A stretch of 64,000 nt of DNA from Litoditis marina (GCA_964036275.1 OZ038437.1:9372304-9436303), one strand, 5' to 3'. Positions 21,101 through 37,000 are shown, numbered from the stretch's first letter. The notes: generated from the sequence alone by a model not told the origin. Made by a program: numbers and translations.

Positions 21101-24100
21101 AGTAATGAAGAATAGCACACTGTTTATTGATTTGATCCATTTCTATGATCTATCGCGATGACCTAATGCGTTATTACAGTAGGAAGATAGTTTTTGGAAG
21201 TTTCCGTGGAGTCTCACGATGTGACCAAAGTGAATAGGAGTTCGGCAGTCAGAGTCAAGTAATGAAGAATAGCACACTGTTTATTGATTTGATTCATTTC
21301 TATGATCTATCGTGATGACCTAATGCGTTATTACAGTAGGAAGATAGTTTTTGGAAGTTTCCGTGGAGTCTCACGATGTGACCAAAGTGAATAGGAGTTC
21401 GGCAGTCAGAGTCAAGTAATGAAGAATAGCACACTGTTTATTGATTTGATTCATTTCTATGATCTATCGCGATGACCTAATGCGTTATTACAGTAGGAAG
21501 ATTGTTTTTGGAAGTTTCCGTGGAGTCCCACGATGTGACCAAAATGAGTGGGAATTCGGCAGTCAGAGTCAAGTAATGAAGAATAGCACACTGTTTATTG
21601 ATTTAATTCATTTCTATGATCTATCGCGATGACCTAATGCGTTATTACAGTAGGAAGATTGTTTTTGGAAGTTTCCGTGGAGTCCCACGATGTGACCAAA
21701 GTGAATAGGAGTTCGGCAGTCAGAGTCAAGTAATGAAGAATAGCACACTGTTTATTGATTTGATTCATTTCTATGATCTATCGAGATGACCTAATGCGTT
21801 ATTACAGTAGGAAGATCGTTTTTGGAAGTTTCCGTGGAGTCCCACGATGTGACCAAAGTGAATAGGAGTTCGGCAGTCAGAGTCAAGTAATGAAGAATAG
21901 CACCTGTTTATTGATTTGATTCATTTCTATGATCTATCGAGATGACCTAATGCGTTATTACAGTAGGAAGATAGTTTTTACAAGTTTCCGTGGAGTCCCA
22001 CGATGTGACCAAAATGAATAGGAGTTCGGCAGTCAGAGTCAAGTAATGAAGAATAGCACACTGTTTATTGATTCAATCCATTTCTATGATCTATCGCGAT
22101 GACCTAATGCGTTATTACAGTAGGAAGATCGCTTTTACAAGTTTCCGTGGAGTCCCACGATGTGACCAAAATGAGTGGGAATTCGGCAGTCAGAGTCAAG
22201 TAATGAAGAATAGCAAACTGTTTATTGATTCAATCCATTTCTATGATCTATCGCGATGACCTAATGCGTTATTACAGTAGGAAGATAGTTTTTGGAAGTT
22301 TCCGTGGAGTCCCACGATGTGACCAAAGTGAATAGGAGTTCGGCAGTCAGAGTCAAGTAATGAAGAATAGCACACTGTTTATTGATTTGATTCATTTCTA
22401 TGATCTATCGAGATGACCTAATGCGTTATTACAGTAGGAAGATCGTTTTTGGAAGTTTCCGTGGAGTCCCACGATGTGACCAAAATGAGTGGGAATTCAG
22501 CAGTCAGAGTCGAGTAATGAAGAATAGCACACTGTTTATTGATTTGATTCATTTCTATGATCTATCGAGATGACCTAATGCGTTATTACAGTAGGAAGAT
22601 CGTTTTTGGAAGTTTCCGTGGAGTCCCACGATGTGACCAAAATGAGTGGGAATTCAGCAGTCAGAGTCGAGTAATGAAGAAAAGCACACTGTTTATTGAT
22701 TTGATTCATTTCTATGATCTATCGAGATGACCTAATGCGTTATTACAGTAGGAAGAGCGTTTTTGGAAGTTTCCGTGGAGTCCCACGATGTGACCAAAGT
22801 GAATAGGAGTTCGGCAGTCAGAGTCAAGTAATGAAGAATAGCACACTGTTTATTGATTTGATTCATTTCTATGATCTATCGCGATGACCTAATGCGTTAT
22901 TACAGTAGGAAGATCGTTTTTGGAAATTTCCGTGGAGTCTCACGATGTGACCAAAATGAGTGGGAATTCAGCAGTCAGAGTCGAGTAATGAAGAATAGCA
23001 CACTGTTTATTGATTTGATTCATTTCTATGATCTATCGCGATGACCTAATGCGTTATTACAGTAGGAAGATCGTTTTTGGAAGTTTCCGTGGAGTCCCAC
23101 GATGTGACCAAAGTGAATAGGAGTTCGGCAGTCAGAGTCAAGTAATGAAGAATAGCACACTGTTTATTGATTCAATCCATTTCTATGATCTATCGCGATG
23201 ACCTAATGCGTTATTACAGTAGGAAGATCGCTTTTACAAGTTTCCGTGGAGTCCCACGATGTGACCAAAGTGAATAGGAGTTCGGCAGTCAGAGTCAAGT
23301 AATGAAGAATAGCACACTGTTTATTGATTTGATTCATTTCTATGATCTATCGTGATGACCTAATGCGTTATTACAGTAGGAAGATAGTTTTTGGAAGTTT
23401 CCGTGGAGTCTCACGATGTGACCAAAGTGAATAGGAGTTCGGCAGTCAGAGTCAAGTAATGAAGAATAGCACACTGTTTATTGATTTGATTCATTTCTAT
23501 GATCTATCGAGATGACCTAATGCGTTATTACAGTAGGAAGATCGTTTTTGGAAGTTTCCGTGGAGTCCCACGATGTGACCAAAATGAGTGGGAATTCAGC
23601 AGTCAGAGTCGAGTAATGAAGAAAAGCACACTGTTTATTGATTTGATTCATTTCTATGATCTATCGAGATGACCTAATGCGTTATTACAGTAGGAAGAGC
23701 GTTTTTGGAAGTTTCCGTGGAGTCCCACGATGTGACCAAAGTGAATAGGAGTTCGGCAGTCAGAGTCAAGTAATGAAGAATAGCACACTGTTTATTGATT
23801 TGATTCATTTCTATGATCTATCGCGATGACCTAATGCGTTATTACAGTAGGAAGATCGTTTTTGGAAATTTCCGTGGAGTCTCACGATGTGACCAAAATG
23901 AGTGGGAATTCAGCAGTCAGAGTCGAGTAATGAAGAATAGCACACTGTTTATTGATTTGATTCATTTCTATGATCTATCGCGATGACCTAATGCGTTATT
24001 ACAGTAGGAAGATCGTTTTTGGAAGTTTCCGTGGAGTCCCACGATGTGACCAAAGTGAATAGGAGTTCGGCAGTCAGAGTCAAGTAATGAAGAATAGCAC

Positions 24101-27100
24101 ACTGTTTATTGATTCAATCCATTTCTATGATCTATCGCGATGACCTAATGCGTTATTACAGTAGGAAGATCGCTTTTACAAGTTTCCGTGGAGTCCCACG
24201 ATGTGACCAAAGTGAATAGGAGTTCGGCAGTCAGAGTCAAGTAATGAAGAATAGCACACTGTTTATTGATTTGATTCATTTCTATGATCTATCGTGATGA
24301 CCTAATGCGTTATTACAGTAGGAAGATAGTTTTTGGAAGTTTCCGTGGAGTCTCACGATGTGACCAAAGTGAATAGGAGTTCGGCAGTCAGAGTCAAGTA
24401 ATGAAGAATAGCACACTGTTTATTGATTTGATTCATTTCTATGATCTATCGCGATGACCTAATGCGTTATTACAGTAGGAAGATTGTTTTTGGAAGTTTC
24501 CGTGGAGTCCCACGATGTGACCAAAATGAGTGGGAATTCGGCAGTCAGAGTCAAGTAATGAAGAATAGCACACTGTTTATTGATTTTATTCATTTCTATG
24601 ATCTATCGCGATGACCTAATGCGTTATTACAGTAGGAAGATTGTTTTTGGAAGTTTCCGTGGAGTCCCACGATGTGACCAAAATGAGTGGGAATTCGGCA
24701 GTCAGAGTCAAGTAATGAAGAATAGCACACTGTTTATTGATTTGATTCATTTCTATGATCTATCGCGATGACCTAATGTGTTATTACAGTAGGAAGATAG
24801 TTTTTACAAGTTTCCGTGGAGTCCCACGATGTGACCAAAATGAGTGGGAATTCAGCAGTCAGAGTCGAGTAATGAAGAATAGCACACTGTTTATTGATTT
24901 GATCCATTTCTATGATCTATCGCGATGACCTAATGCGTTATTACAGTAGGAAGATAGTTTTTACAAGTTTCCGTGGAGTCCCACGATGTGACCAAAGTGA
25001 ATAGGAATTCGGCAGTCAGAGTCAAGTAATGAAGAATAGCACACTGTTTATTGATTTAATTCATTCCTATGATCTATCGCGATGACCTATTGCGTTCTTA
25101 CAGTAGGAAGATCGTTTTTGGAAGTTTCCGTGGAGTCCCACGATGTGACCAAAATGAGTGGGAATTCAGCAGTCAGAGTCGAGTAATGAAGAATAGCACA
25201 CTGTTTATTGATTTGATTCATTTCTATGATCTATCGAGATGACCTAATGCGTTATTACAGTAGGAAGATCGTTTTTGGAAGTTTCCGTGGAGTCCCACGA
25301 TGTGACCAAAGTGAATAGGAGTTCGGCAGTCAGAGTCAAGTAATGAAGAATAGCACCTGTTTATTGATTTGATTCATTTCTATGATCTATCGAGATGACC
25401 TAATGCGTTATTACAGTAGGAAGATAGTTTTTACAAGTTTCCGTGGAGTCCCACGATGTGACCAAAGTGAATAGGAGTTCGGCAGTCAGAGTCAAGTAAT
25501 GAAGAATAGCAAACTGTTTATTGATTCAATCCATTTCTATGATCTATCGCGATGACCTAATGCGTTATTACAGTAGGAAGATAGTTTTTGGAAGTTTCCG
25601 TGGAGTCCCACGATGTGACCAAAGTGAATAGGAGTTCGGCAGTCAGAGTCAAGTAATGAAGAATAGCACACTGTTTATTGATTTGATTCATTTCTATGAT
25701 CTATCGAGATGACCTAATGCGTTATTACAGTAGGAAGATCGTTTTTGGAAGTTTCCGTGGAGTCCCACGATGTGACCAAAATGAGTGGGAATTCAGCAGT
25801 CAGAGTCGAGTAATGAAGAAAAGCACACTGTTTATTGATTTGATTCATTTCTATGATCTATCGAGATGACCTAATGCGTTATTACAGTAGGAAGATCGTT
25901 TTTGGAAGTTTCCGTGGAGTCCCACGATGTGACCAAAGTGAATAGGAGTTCGGCAGTCAGAGTCAAGTAATGAAGAATAGCACACTGTTTATTGATTTGA
26001 TTCATTTCTATGATCTATCGCGATGACCTAATGCGTTATTACAGTAGGAAGATCGTTTTTGGAAATTTCCGTGGAGTCTCACGATGTGACCAAAATGAGT
26101 GGGAATTCAGCAGTCAGAGTCGAGTAATGAAGAATAGCACACTGTTTATTGATTTGATTCATTTCTATGATCTATCGCGATGACCTAATGCGTTATTACA
26201 GTAGGAAGATCGTTTTTGGAAGTTTCCGTGGAGTCCCACGATGTGACCAAAGTGAATAGGAGTTCGGCAGTCAGAGTCAAGTAATGAAGAATAGCACACT
26301 GTTTATTGATTCAATTAATTTCTATGATCTATCGCGATGACCTAATGCGTTATTACAGTAGGAAGATCGCTTTTACAAGTTTCCGTGGAGTCCCACGATG
26401 TGACCAAAGTGAATAGGAGTTCGGCAGTCAGAGTCAAGTAATGAAGAATAGCACACTGTTTATTGATTCAATCCATTTCTATGATCTATCGCGATGACCT
26501 AATGCGTTATTACAGTAGGAAGATCGTTTTTGGAAGTTTCCGTGGAGTCCCACGATGTGACCAAAATGAGTGGGAATTCAGCAGTCAGAGTCGAGTAATG
26601 AAGAATAGCACACTGTTTATTGATTTGATTCATTTCTATGATCTATCGAGATGACCTAATGCGTTATTACAGTAGGAAGATCGTTTTTGGAAGTTTCCGT
26701 GGAGTCCCACGATGTGACCAAAATGAGTGGGAGTTCGGCAGTCAGAGTCAAGTAATGAAGAATAGCACACTGTTTATTGATTTGATTCATTTCTATGATC
26801 TATCGAGATGACCTAATGCGTTATTACAGTAGGAAGATCGTTTTTGGAAGTTTCCGTGGAGTCCCACGATGTGACCAAAATGAGTGGGAATTCAGCAGTC
26901 AGAGTCGAGTAATGAAGAATAGCACACTGTTTATTGATTTGATTCATTTCTATGATCTATCGAGATGACCTAATGCGTTATTACAGTAGGAAGATCGTTT
27001 TTGGAAGTTTCCGTGGAGTCCCACGATGTGACCAAAATGAGTGGGAATTCAGCAGTCAGAGTCGAGTAATGAAGAAAAGCACACTGTTTATTGATTTGAT

Positions 27101-28032
27101 TCATTTCTATGATCTATCGAGATGACCTAATGCGTTATTACAGTAGGAAGAGCGTTTTTGGAAGTTTCCGTGGAGTCCCACGATGTGACCAAAGTGAATA
27201 GGAGTTCGGCAGTCAGAGTCAAGTAATGAAGAATAGCACACTGTTTATTGATTTGATTCATTTCTATGATCTATCGCGATGACCTAATGCGTTATTACAG
27301 TAGGAAGATCGTTTTTGGAAATTTCCGTGGAGTCTCACGATGTGACCAAAATGAGTGGGAATTCAGCAGTCAGAGTCGAGTAATGAAGAATAGCACACTG
27401 TTTATTGATTTGATTCATTTCTATGATCTATCGCGATGACCTAATGCGTTATTACAGTAGGAAGATCGTTTTTGGAAGTTTCCGTGGAGTCCCACGATGT
27501 GACCAAAGTGAATAGGAGTTCGGCAGTCAGAGTCAAGTAATGAAGAATAGCACACTGTTTATTGATTCAATCCATTTCTATGATCTATCGCGATGACCTA
27601 ATGCGTTATTACAGTAGGAAGATCGCTTTTACAAGTTTCCGTGGAGTCCCACGATGTGACCAAAGTGAATAGGAGTTCGGCAGTCAGAGTCAAGTAATGA
27701 AGAATAGCACACTGTTTATTGATTTGATTCATTTCTATGATCTATCGTGATGACCTAATGCGTTATTACAGTAGGAAGATAGTTTTTGGAAGTTTCCGTG
27801 GAGTCTCACGATGTGACCAAAGTGAATAGGAGTTCGGCAGTCAGAGTCAAGTAATGAAGAATAGCACACTGTTTATTGATTTGATTCATTTCTATGATCT
27901 ATCGCGATGACCTAATGCGTTATTACAGTAGGAAGATTGTTTTTGGAAGTTTCCGTGGAGTCCCACGATGTGACCAAAATGAGTGGGAATTCGGCAGTCA
28001 GAGTCAAGTAATGAAGAATAGCACACTGTTTA

Positions 28033-31000
28033 TTGATTTTATTCATTTCTATGATCTATCGCGATGACCTAATGCGTTATTACAGTAGGAAGATTGTTTT
28101 TGGAAGTTTCCGTGGAGTCCCACGATGTGACCAAAATGAGTGGGAATTCGGCAGTCAGAGTCAAGTAATGAAGAATAGCACACTGTTTATTGATTTGATT
28201 CATTTCTATGATCTATCGCGATGACCTAATGTGTTATTACAGTAGGAAGATAGTTTTTACAAGTTTCCGTGGAGTCCCACGATGTGACCAAAATGAGTGG
28301 GAATTCAGCAGTCAGAGTCGAGTAATGAAGAATAGCACACTGTTTATTGATTTGATCCATTTCTATGATCTATCGCGATGACCTAATGCGTTATTACAGT
28401 AGGAAGATAGTTTTTACAAGTTTCCGTGGAGTCCCACGATGTGACCAAAGTGAATAGGAATTCGGCAGTCAGAGTCAAGTAATGAAGAATAGCACACTGT
28501 TTATTGATTTAATTCATTCCTATGATCTATCGCGATGACCTATTGCGTTCTTACAGTAGGAAGATCGTTTTTGGAAGTTTCCGTGGAGTCCCACGATGTG
28601 ACCAAAATGAGTGGGAATTCAGCAGTCAGAGTCGAGTAATGAAGAATAGCACACTGTTTATTGATTTGATTCATTTCTATGATCTATCGAGATGACCTAA
28701 TGCGTTATTACAGTAGGAAGATCGTTTTTGGAAGTTTCCGTGGAGTCCCACGATGTGACCAAAGTGAATAGGAGTTCGGCAGTCAGAGTCAAGTAATGAA
28801 GAATAGCACCTGTTTATTGATTTGATTCATTTCTATGATCTATCGAGATGACCTAATGCGTTATTACAGTAGGAAGATAGTTTTTACAAGTTTCCGTGGA
28901 GTCCCACGATGTGACCAAAGTGAATAGGAGTTCGGCAGTCAGAGTCAAGTAATGAAGAATAGCAAACTGTTTATTGATTCAATCCATTTCTATGATCTAT
29001 CGCGATGACCTAATGCGTTATTACAGTAGGAAGATAGTTTTTGGAAGTTTCCGTGGAGTCCCACGATGTGACCAAAGTGAATAGGAGTTCGGCAGTCAGA
29101 GTCAAGTAATGAAGAATAGCACACTGTTTATTGATTTGATTCATTTCTATGATCTATCGAGATGACCTAATGCGTTATTACAGTAGGAAGATCGTTTTTG
29201 GAAGTTTCCGTGGAGTCCCACGATGTGACCAAAATGAGTGGGAATTCAGCAGTCAGAGTCGAGTAATGAAGAAAAGCACACTGTTTATTGATTTGATTCA
29301 TTTCTATGATCTATCGAGATGACCTAATGCGTTATTACAGTAGGAAGATCGTTTTTGGAAGTTTCCGTGGAGTCCCACGATGTGACCAAAGTGAATAGGA
29401 GTTCGGCAGTCAGAGTCAAGTAATGAAGAATAGCACACTGTTTATTGATTTGATTCATTTCTATGATCTATCGCGATGACCTAATGCGTTATTACAGTAG
29501 GAAGATCGTTTTTGGAAATTTCCGTGGAGTCTCACGATGTGACCAAAATGAGTGGGAATTCAGCAGTCAGAGTCGAGTAATGAAGAATAGCACACTGTTT
29601 ATTGATTTGATTCATTTCTATGATCTATCGCGATGACCTAATGCGTTATTACAGTAGGAAGATCGTTTTTGGAAGTTTCCGTGGAGTCCCACGATGTGAC
29701 CAAAGTGAATAGGAGTTCGGCAGTCAGAGTCAAGTAATGAAGAATAGCACACTGTTTATTGATTCAATTAATTTCTATGATCTATCGCGATGACCTAATG
29801 CGTTATTACAGTAGGAAGATCGCTTTTACAAGTTTCCGTGGAGTCCCACGATGTGACCAAAGTGAATAGGAGTTCGGCAGTCAGAGTCAAGTAATGAAGA
29901 ATAGCACACTGTTTATTGATTCAATCCATTTCTATGATCTATCGCGATGACCTAATGCGTTATTACAGTAGGAAGATCGTTTTTGGAAGTTTCCGTGGAG
30001 TCCCACGATGTGACCAAAATGAGTGGGAATTCAGCAGTCAGAGTCGAGTAATGAAGAATAGCACACTGTTTATTGATTTGATTCATTTCTATGATCTATC
30101 GAGATGACCTAATGCGTTATTACAGTAGGAAGATCGTTTTTGGAAGTTTCCGTGGAGTCCCACGATGTGACCAAAATGAGTGGGAATTCAGCAGTCAGAG
30201 TCGAGTAATGAAGAAAAGCACACTGTTTATTGATTTGATTCATTTCTATGATCTATCGAGATGACCTAATGCGTTATTACAGTAGGAAGATCGTTTTTGG
30301 AAGTTTCCGTGGAGTCCCACGATGTGACCAAAGTGAATAGGAGTTCGGCAGTCAGAGTCAAGTAATGAAGAATAGCACACTGTTTATTGATTTGATTCAT
30401 TTCTATGATCTATCGCGATGACCTAATGCGTTATTACAGTAGGAAGATCGTTTTTGGAAATTTCCGTGGAGTCTCACGATGTGACCAAAATGAGTGGGAA
30501 TTCAGCAGTCAGAGTCGAGTAATGAAGAATAGCACACTGTTTATTGATTTGATTCATTTCTATGATCTATCGCGATGACCTAATGCGTTATTACAGTAGG
30601 AAGATCGTTTTTGGAAGTTTCCGTGGAGTCCCACGATGTGACCAAAGTGAATAGGAGTTCGGCAGTCAGAGTCAAGTAATGAAGAATAGCACACTGTTTA
30701 TTGATTCAATCCATTTCTATGATCTATCGCGATGACCTAATGCGTTATTACAGTAGGAAGATCGCTTTTACAAGTTTCCGTGGAGTCCCACGATGTGACC
30801 AAAGTGAATAGGAGTTCGGCAGTCAGAGTCAAGTAATGAAGAATAGCACACTGTTTATTGATTTGATTCATTTCTATGATCTATCGTGATGACCTAATGC
30901 GTTATTACAGTAGGAAGATAGTTTTTGGAAGTTTCCGTGGAGTCTCACGATGTGACCAAAGTGAATAGGAGTTCGGCAGTCAGAGTCAAGTAATGAAGAA

Positions 31001-34000
31001 TAGCACACTGTTTATTGATTTGATTCATTTCTATGATCTATCGCGATGACCTAATGCGTTATTACAGTAGGAAGATTGTTTTTGGAAGTTTCCGTGGAGT
31101 CCCACGATGTGACCAAAATGAGTGGGAATTCGGCAGTCAGAGTCAAGTAATGAAGAATAGCACACTGTTTATTGATTTAATTCATTTCTATGATCTATCG
31201 CGATGACCTAATGCGTTATTACAGTAGGAAGATTGTTTTTGGAAGTTTCCGTGGAGTCCCACGATGTGACCAAAGTGAATAGGAGTTCGGCAGTCAGAGT
31301 CAAGTAATGAAGAATAGCACACTGTTTATTGATTTGATTCATTTCTATGATCTATCGAGATGACCTAATGCGTTATTACAGTAGGAAGATCGTTTTTGGA
31401 AGTTTCCGTGGAGTCCCACGATGTGACCAAAGTGAATAGGAGTTCGGCAGTCAGAGTCAAGTAATGAAGAATAGCACCTGTTTATTGATTTGATTCATTT
31501 CTATGATCTATCGAGATGACCTAATGCGTTATTACAGTAGGAAGATAGTTTTTACAAGTTTCCGTGGAGTCCCACGATGTGACCAAAGTGAATAGGAGTT
31601 CGGCAGTCAGAGTCAAGTAATGAAGAATATCACACTGTTTATTGATTCAATCCATTTCTATGATCTATCGCGATGACCTAATGCGTTATTACAGTAGGAA
31701 GATCGCTTTTACAAGTTTCCGTGGAGTCCCACGATGTGACCAAAGTGAATAGGAGTTCGGCAGTCAGAGTCAAGTAATGAAGAATAGCACACTGTTTATT
31801 GATTTGATTCATTTCTATGATCTATCGATATGACCTAATGCGTTATTACAGTAGGAAGATTGTTTTTGGAAGTTTCCGTGGAGTCCCACGATGTGACCAA
31901 AATGAGTGGGAATTCAGCAGTCAGAGTCGAGTAATGAAGAATAGCACACTGTTTATTGATTTGATTCATTTCTATGATCTATCGAGATGACCTAATGCGT
32001 TATTACAGTAGGAAGATTGTTTTTGGAAGTTTCCGTGGAGTCCCACGATGTGACCAAAATGAGTGGGAATTCAGCAGTCAGAGTCGAGTAATGAAGAATA
32101 GCACACTGTTTATTGATTTGATTCATTTCTATGATCTATCGAGATGACCTAATGCGTTATTACAGTAGGAAGATCGTTTTTGGAAGTTTCCGTGGAGTCC
32201 CACGATGTGACCAAAATGAGTGGGAATTCAGCAGTCAGAGTCGAGTAATGAAGAAAAGCACACTGTTTATTGATTTGATTCATTTCTATGATCTATCGAG
32301 ATGACCTAATGCGTTATTACAGTAGGAAGAGCGTTTTTGGAAGTTTCCGTGGAGTCCCACGATGTGACCAAAGTGAATAGGAGTTCGGCAGTCAGAGTCA
32401 AGTAATGAAGAATAGCACACTGTTTATTGATTTGATTCATTTCTATGATCTATCGCGATGACCTAATGCGTTATTACAGTAGGAAGATCGTTTTTGGAAA
32501 TTTCCGTGGAGTCTCACGATGTGACCAAAATGAGTGGGAATTCAGCAGTCAGAGTCGAGTAATGAAGAATAGCACACTGTTTATTGATTTGATTCATTTC
32601 TATGATCTATCGCGATGACCTAATGCGTTATTACAGTAGGAAGATCGTTTTTGGAAGTTTCCGTGTAGTCCCACGATGTGACCAAAGTGAATAGGAGTTC
32701 GGCAGTCAGAGTCAAGTAATGAAGAATAGCACACTGTTTATTGATTCAATCCATTTCTATGATCTATCGCGATGACCTAATGCGTTATTACAGTAGGAAG
32801 ATCGCTTTTACAAGTTTCCGTGGAGTCCCACGATGTGACCAAAGTGAATAGGAGTTCCGCAGTCAGAGTCAAGTAATGAAGAATAGCACACTGTTTATTG
32901 ATTTGATTCATTTCTATGATCTATCGTGATGACCTAATGCGTTATTACAGTAGGAAGATAGTTTTTGGAAGTTTCCGTGGAGTCTCACGATGTGACCAAA
33001 GTGAATAGGAGTTCGGCAGTCAGAGTCAAGTAATGAAGAATAGCACACTGTTTATTGATTTAATTCATTCCTATGATCTATCGCGATGACCTATTGCGTT
33101 ATTACAGTAGGAAGATTGTTTTTGGAAGTTTCCGTGGAGTCCCACGATGTGACCAAAATGAGTGGGAATTCGGCAGTCAGAGTCAAGTAATGAAGAATAG
33201 CACACTGTTTATTGATTTTATTCATTTCTATGATCTATCGCGATGACCTAATGCGTTATTACAGTAGGAAGATCGTTTTTGGAAGTTTCCGTGGAGTCCC
33301 ACGATGTGACCAAAGTGAATAGGAGTTCGGCAGTCAGAGTCAAGTAATGAAGAATAGCACCTGTTTATTGATTTGATTCATTTCTATGATCTATCGAGAT
33401 GACCTAATGCGTTATTACAGTAGGAAGATAGTTTTTACAAGTTTCCGTGGAGTCCCACGATGTGACCAAAATGAGTGGGAATTCAGCAGTCAGAGTCAAG
33501 TAATGAAGAATAGCACACTGTTTATTGATTCAATCCATTTCTATGATCTATCGCGATGACCTAATGCGTTATTACAGTAGGAAGATCGCTTTTACAAGTT
33601 TCCGTGGAGTCCCACGATGTGACCAAAATGAGTGGGAATTCGGCAGTCAGAGTCAAGTAATGAAGAATAGCAAACTGTTTATTGATTCAATCCATTTCTA
33701 TGATCTATCGCGATGACCTAATGCGTTATTACAGTAGGAAGATAGTTTTTGGAAGTTTCCGTGGAGTCCCACGATGTGACCAAAGTGAATAGGAGTTCGG
33801 CAGTCAGAGTCAAGTAATGAAGAATAGCACACTGTTTATTGATTTGATTCATTTCTATGATCTATCGAGATGACCTAATGCGTTATTACAGTAGGAAGAT
33901 CGTTTTTGGAAGTTTCCGTGGAGTCCCACGATGTGACCAAAATGAGTGGGAATTCAGCAGTCAGAGTCGAGTAATGAAGAATAGCACACTGTTTATTGAT

Positions 34001-37000
34001 TTGATTCATTTCTATGATCTATCGCGATGACCTAATGCGTTATTACAGTAGGAAGATTGTTTTTGGAAGTTTCCGTGGAGTCCCACGATGTGACCAAAAT
34101 GAGTGGGAATTCGGCAGTCAGAGTCGAGTAATGAAGAATAGCACACTGTTTATTGATTTGATTCATTTCTATGATCTATCGAGATGACCTAATGCGTTAT
34201 TACAGTAGGAAGATCGTTTTTGGAAGTTTCCGTGGAGTCCCACGATGTGACCAAAATGAGTGGGAATTCAGCAGTCAGAGTCGAGTAATGAAGAAAAGCA
34301 CACTGTTTATTGATTTGATTCATTTCTATGATCTATCGAGATGACCTAATGCGTTATTACAGTAGGAAGATCGTTTTTGGAAGTTTCCGTGGAGTCCCAC
34401 GATGTGACCAAAGTGAATAGGAGTTCGGCAGTCAGAGTCAAGTAATGAAGAATAGCACACTGTTTATTGATTTGATTCATTTCTATGATCTATCGCGATG
34501 ACCTAATGCGTTATTACAGTAGGAAGATCGTTTTTGGAAATTTCCGTGGAGTCTCACGATGTGACCAAAATGAGTGGGAATTCAGCAGTCAGAGTCGAGT
34601 AATGAAGAATAGCACACTGTTTATTGATTTGATTCATTTCTATGATCTATCGCGATGACCTAATGCGTTATTACAGTAGGAAGATCGTTTTTGGAAGTTT
34701 CCGTGGAGTCCCACGATGTGACCAAAGTGAATAGGAGTTCGGCAGTCAGAGTCAAGTAATGAAGAATAGCACACTGTTTATTGATTTGATTCATTTCTAT
34801 GATCTATCGCGATGACCTAATGCGTTATTACAGTAGGAAGATCGTTTTTGGAAATTTCCGTGGAGTCTCACGATGTGACCAAAATGAGTGGGAATTCAGC
34901 AGTCAGAGTCGAGTAATGAAGAATAGCACACTGTTTATTGATTTGATTCATTTCTATGATCTATCGCGATGACCTAATGCGTTATTACAGTAGGAAGATC
35001 GTTTTTGGAAGTTTCCGTGGAGTCCCACGATGTGACCAAAGTGAATAGGAGTTCGGCAGTCAGAGTCAAGTAATGAAGAATAGCACACTGTTTATTGATT
35101 CAATTAATTTCTATGATCTATCGCGATGACCTAATGCGTTATTACAGTAGGAAGATCGCTTTTACAAGTTTCCGTGGAGTCCCACGATGTGACCAAAGTG
35201 AATAGGAGTTCGGCAGTCAGAGTCAAGTAATGAAGAATAGCACACTGTTTATTGATTCAATCCATTTCTATGATCTATCGCGATGACCTAATGCGTTATT
35301 ACAGTAGGAAGATCGTTTTTGGAAGTTTCCGTGGAGTCCCACGATGTGACCAAAATGAGTGGGAATTCAGCAGTCAGAGTCGAGTAATGAAGAATAGCAC
35401 ACTGTTTATTGATTTGATTCATTTCTATGATCTATCGAGATGACCTAATGCGTTATTACAGTAGGAAGATCGTTTTTGGAAGTTTCCGTGGAGTCCCACG
35501 ATGTGACCAAAATGAGTGGGAATTCAGCAGTCAGAGTCGAGTAATGAAGAAAAGCACACTGTTTATTGATTTGATTCATTTCTATGATCTATCGAGATGA
35601 CCTAATGCGTTATTACAGTAGGAAGATCGTTTTTGGAAGTTTCCGTGGAGTCCCACGATGTGACCAAAGTGAATAGGAGTTCGGCAGTCAGAGTCAAGTA
35701 ATGAAGAATAGCACACTGTTTATTGATTTGATTCATTTCTATGATCTATCGCGATGACCTAATGCGTTATTACAGTAGGAAGATCGTTTTTGGAAATTTC
35801 CGTGGAGTCTCACGATGTGACCAAAATGAGTGGGAATTCAGCAGTCAGAGTCGAGTAATGAAGAATAGCACACTGTTTATTGATTTGATTCATTTCTATG
35901 ATCTATCGCGATGACCTAATGCGTTATTACAGTAGGAAGATCGTTTTTGGAAGTTTCCGTGGAGTCCCACGATGTGACCAAAGTGAATAGGAGTTCGGCA
36001 GTCAGAGTCAAGTAATGAAGAATAGCACACTGTTTATTGATTCAATCCATTTCTATGATCTATCGCGATGACCTAATGCGTTATTACAGTAGGAAGATCG
36101 CTTTTACAAGTTTCCGTGGAGTCCCACGATGTGACCAAAGTGAATAGGAGTTCGGCAGTCAGAGTCAAGTAATGAAGAATAGCACACTGTTTATTGATTT
36201 GATTCATTTCTATGATCTATCGTGATGACCTAATGTGTTATTACAGTAGGAAGATAGTTTTTACAAGTTTCCGTGGAGTCCCACGATGTGACCAAAATGA
36301 GTGGGAATTCAGCAGTCAGAGTCAAGTAATGAAGAATAGCACACTGTTTATTGATTTGATTCATTTCTATGATCTATCGCGATGACCTAATGCGTTATTA
36401 CAGTAGGAAGATTGTTTTTGGAAGTTTCCGTGGAGTCCCACGATGTGACCAAAATGAGTGGGAATTCGGCAGTCAGAGTCAAGTAATGAAGAATAGCACA
36501 CTGTTTATTGATTTAATTCATTTCTATGATCTATCGCGATGACCTAATGCGTTATTACAGTAGGAAGATTGTTTTTGGAAGTTTCCGTGGAGTCCCACGA
36601 TGTGACCAAAGTGAATAGGAGTTCGGCAGTCAGAGTCAAGTAATGAAGAATAGCACACTGTTTATTGATTTGATTCATTTCTATGATCTATCGAGATGAC
36701 CTAATGCGTTATTACAGTAGGAAGATCGTTTTTGGAAGTTTCCGTGGAGTCCCACGATGTGACCAAAGTGAATAGGAGTTCGGCAGTCAGAGTCAAGTAA
36801 TGAAGAATAGCACCTGTTTATTGATTTGATTCATTTCTATGATCTATCGAGATGACCTAATGCGTTATTACAGTAGGAAGATAGTTTTTACAAGTTTCCG
36901 TGGAGTCCCACGATGTGACCAAAGTGAATAGGAGTTCGGCAGTCAGAGTCAAGTAATGAAGAATATCACACTGTTTATTGATTCAATCCATTTCTATGAT

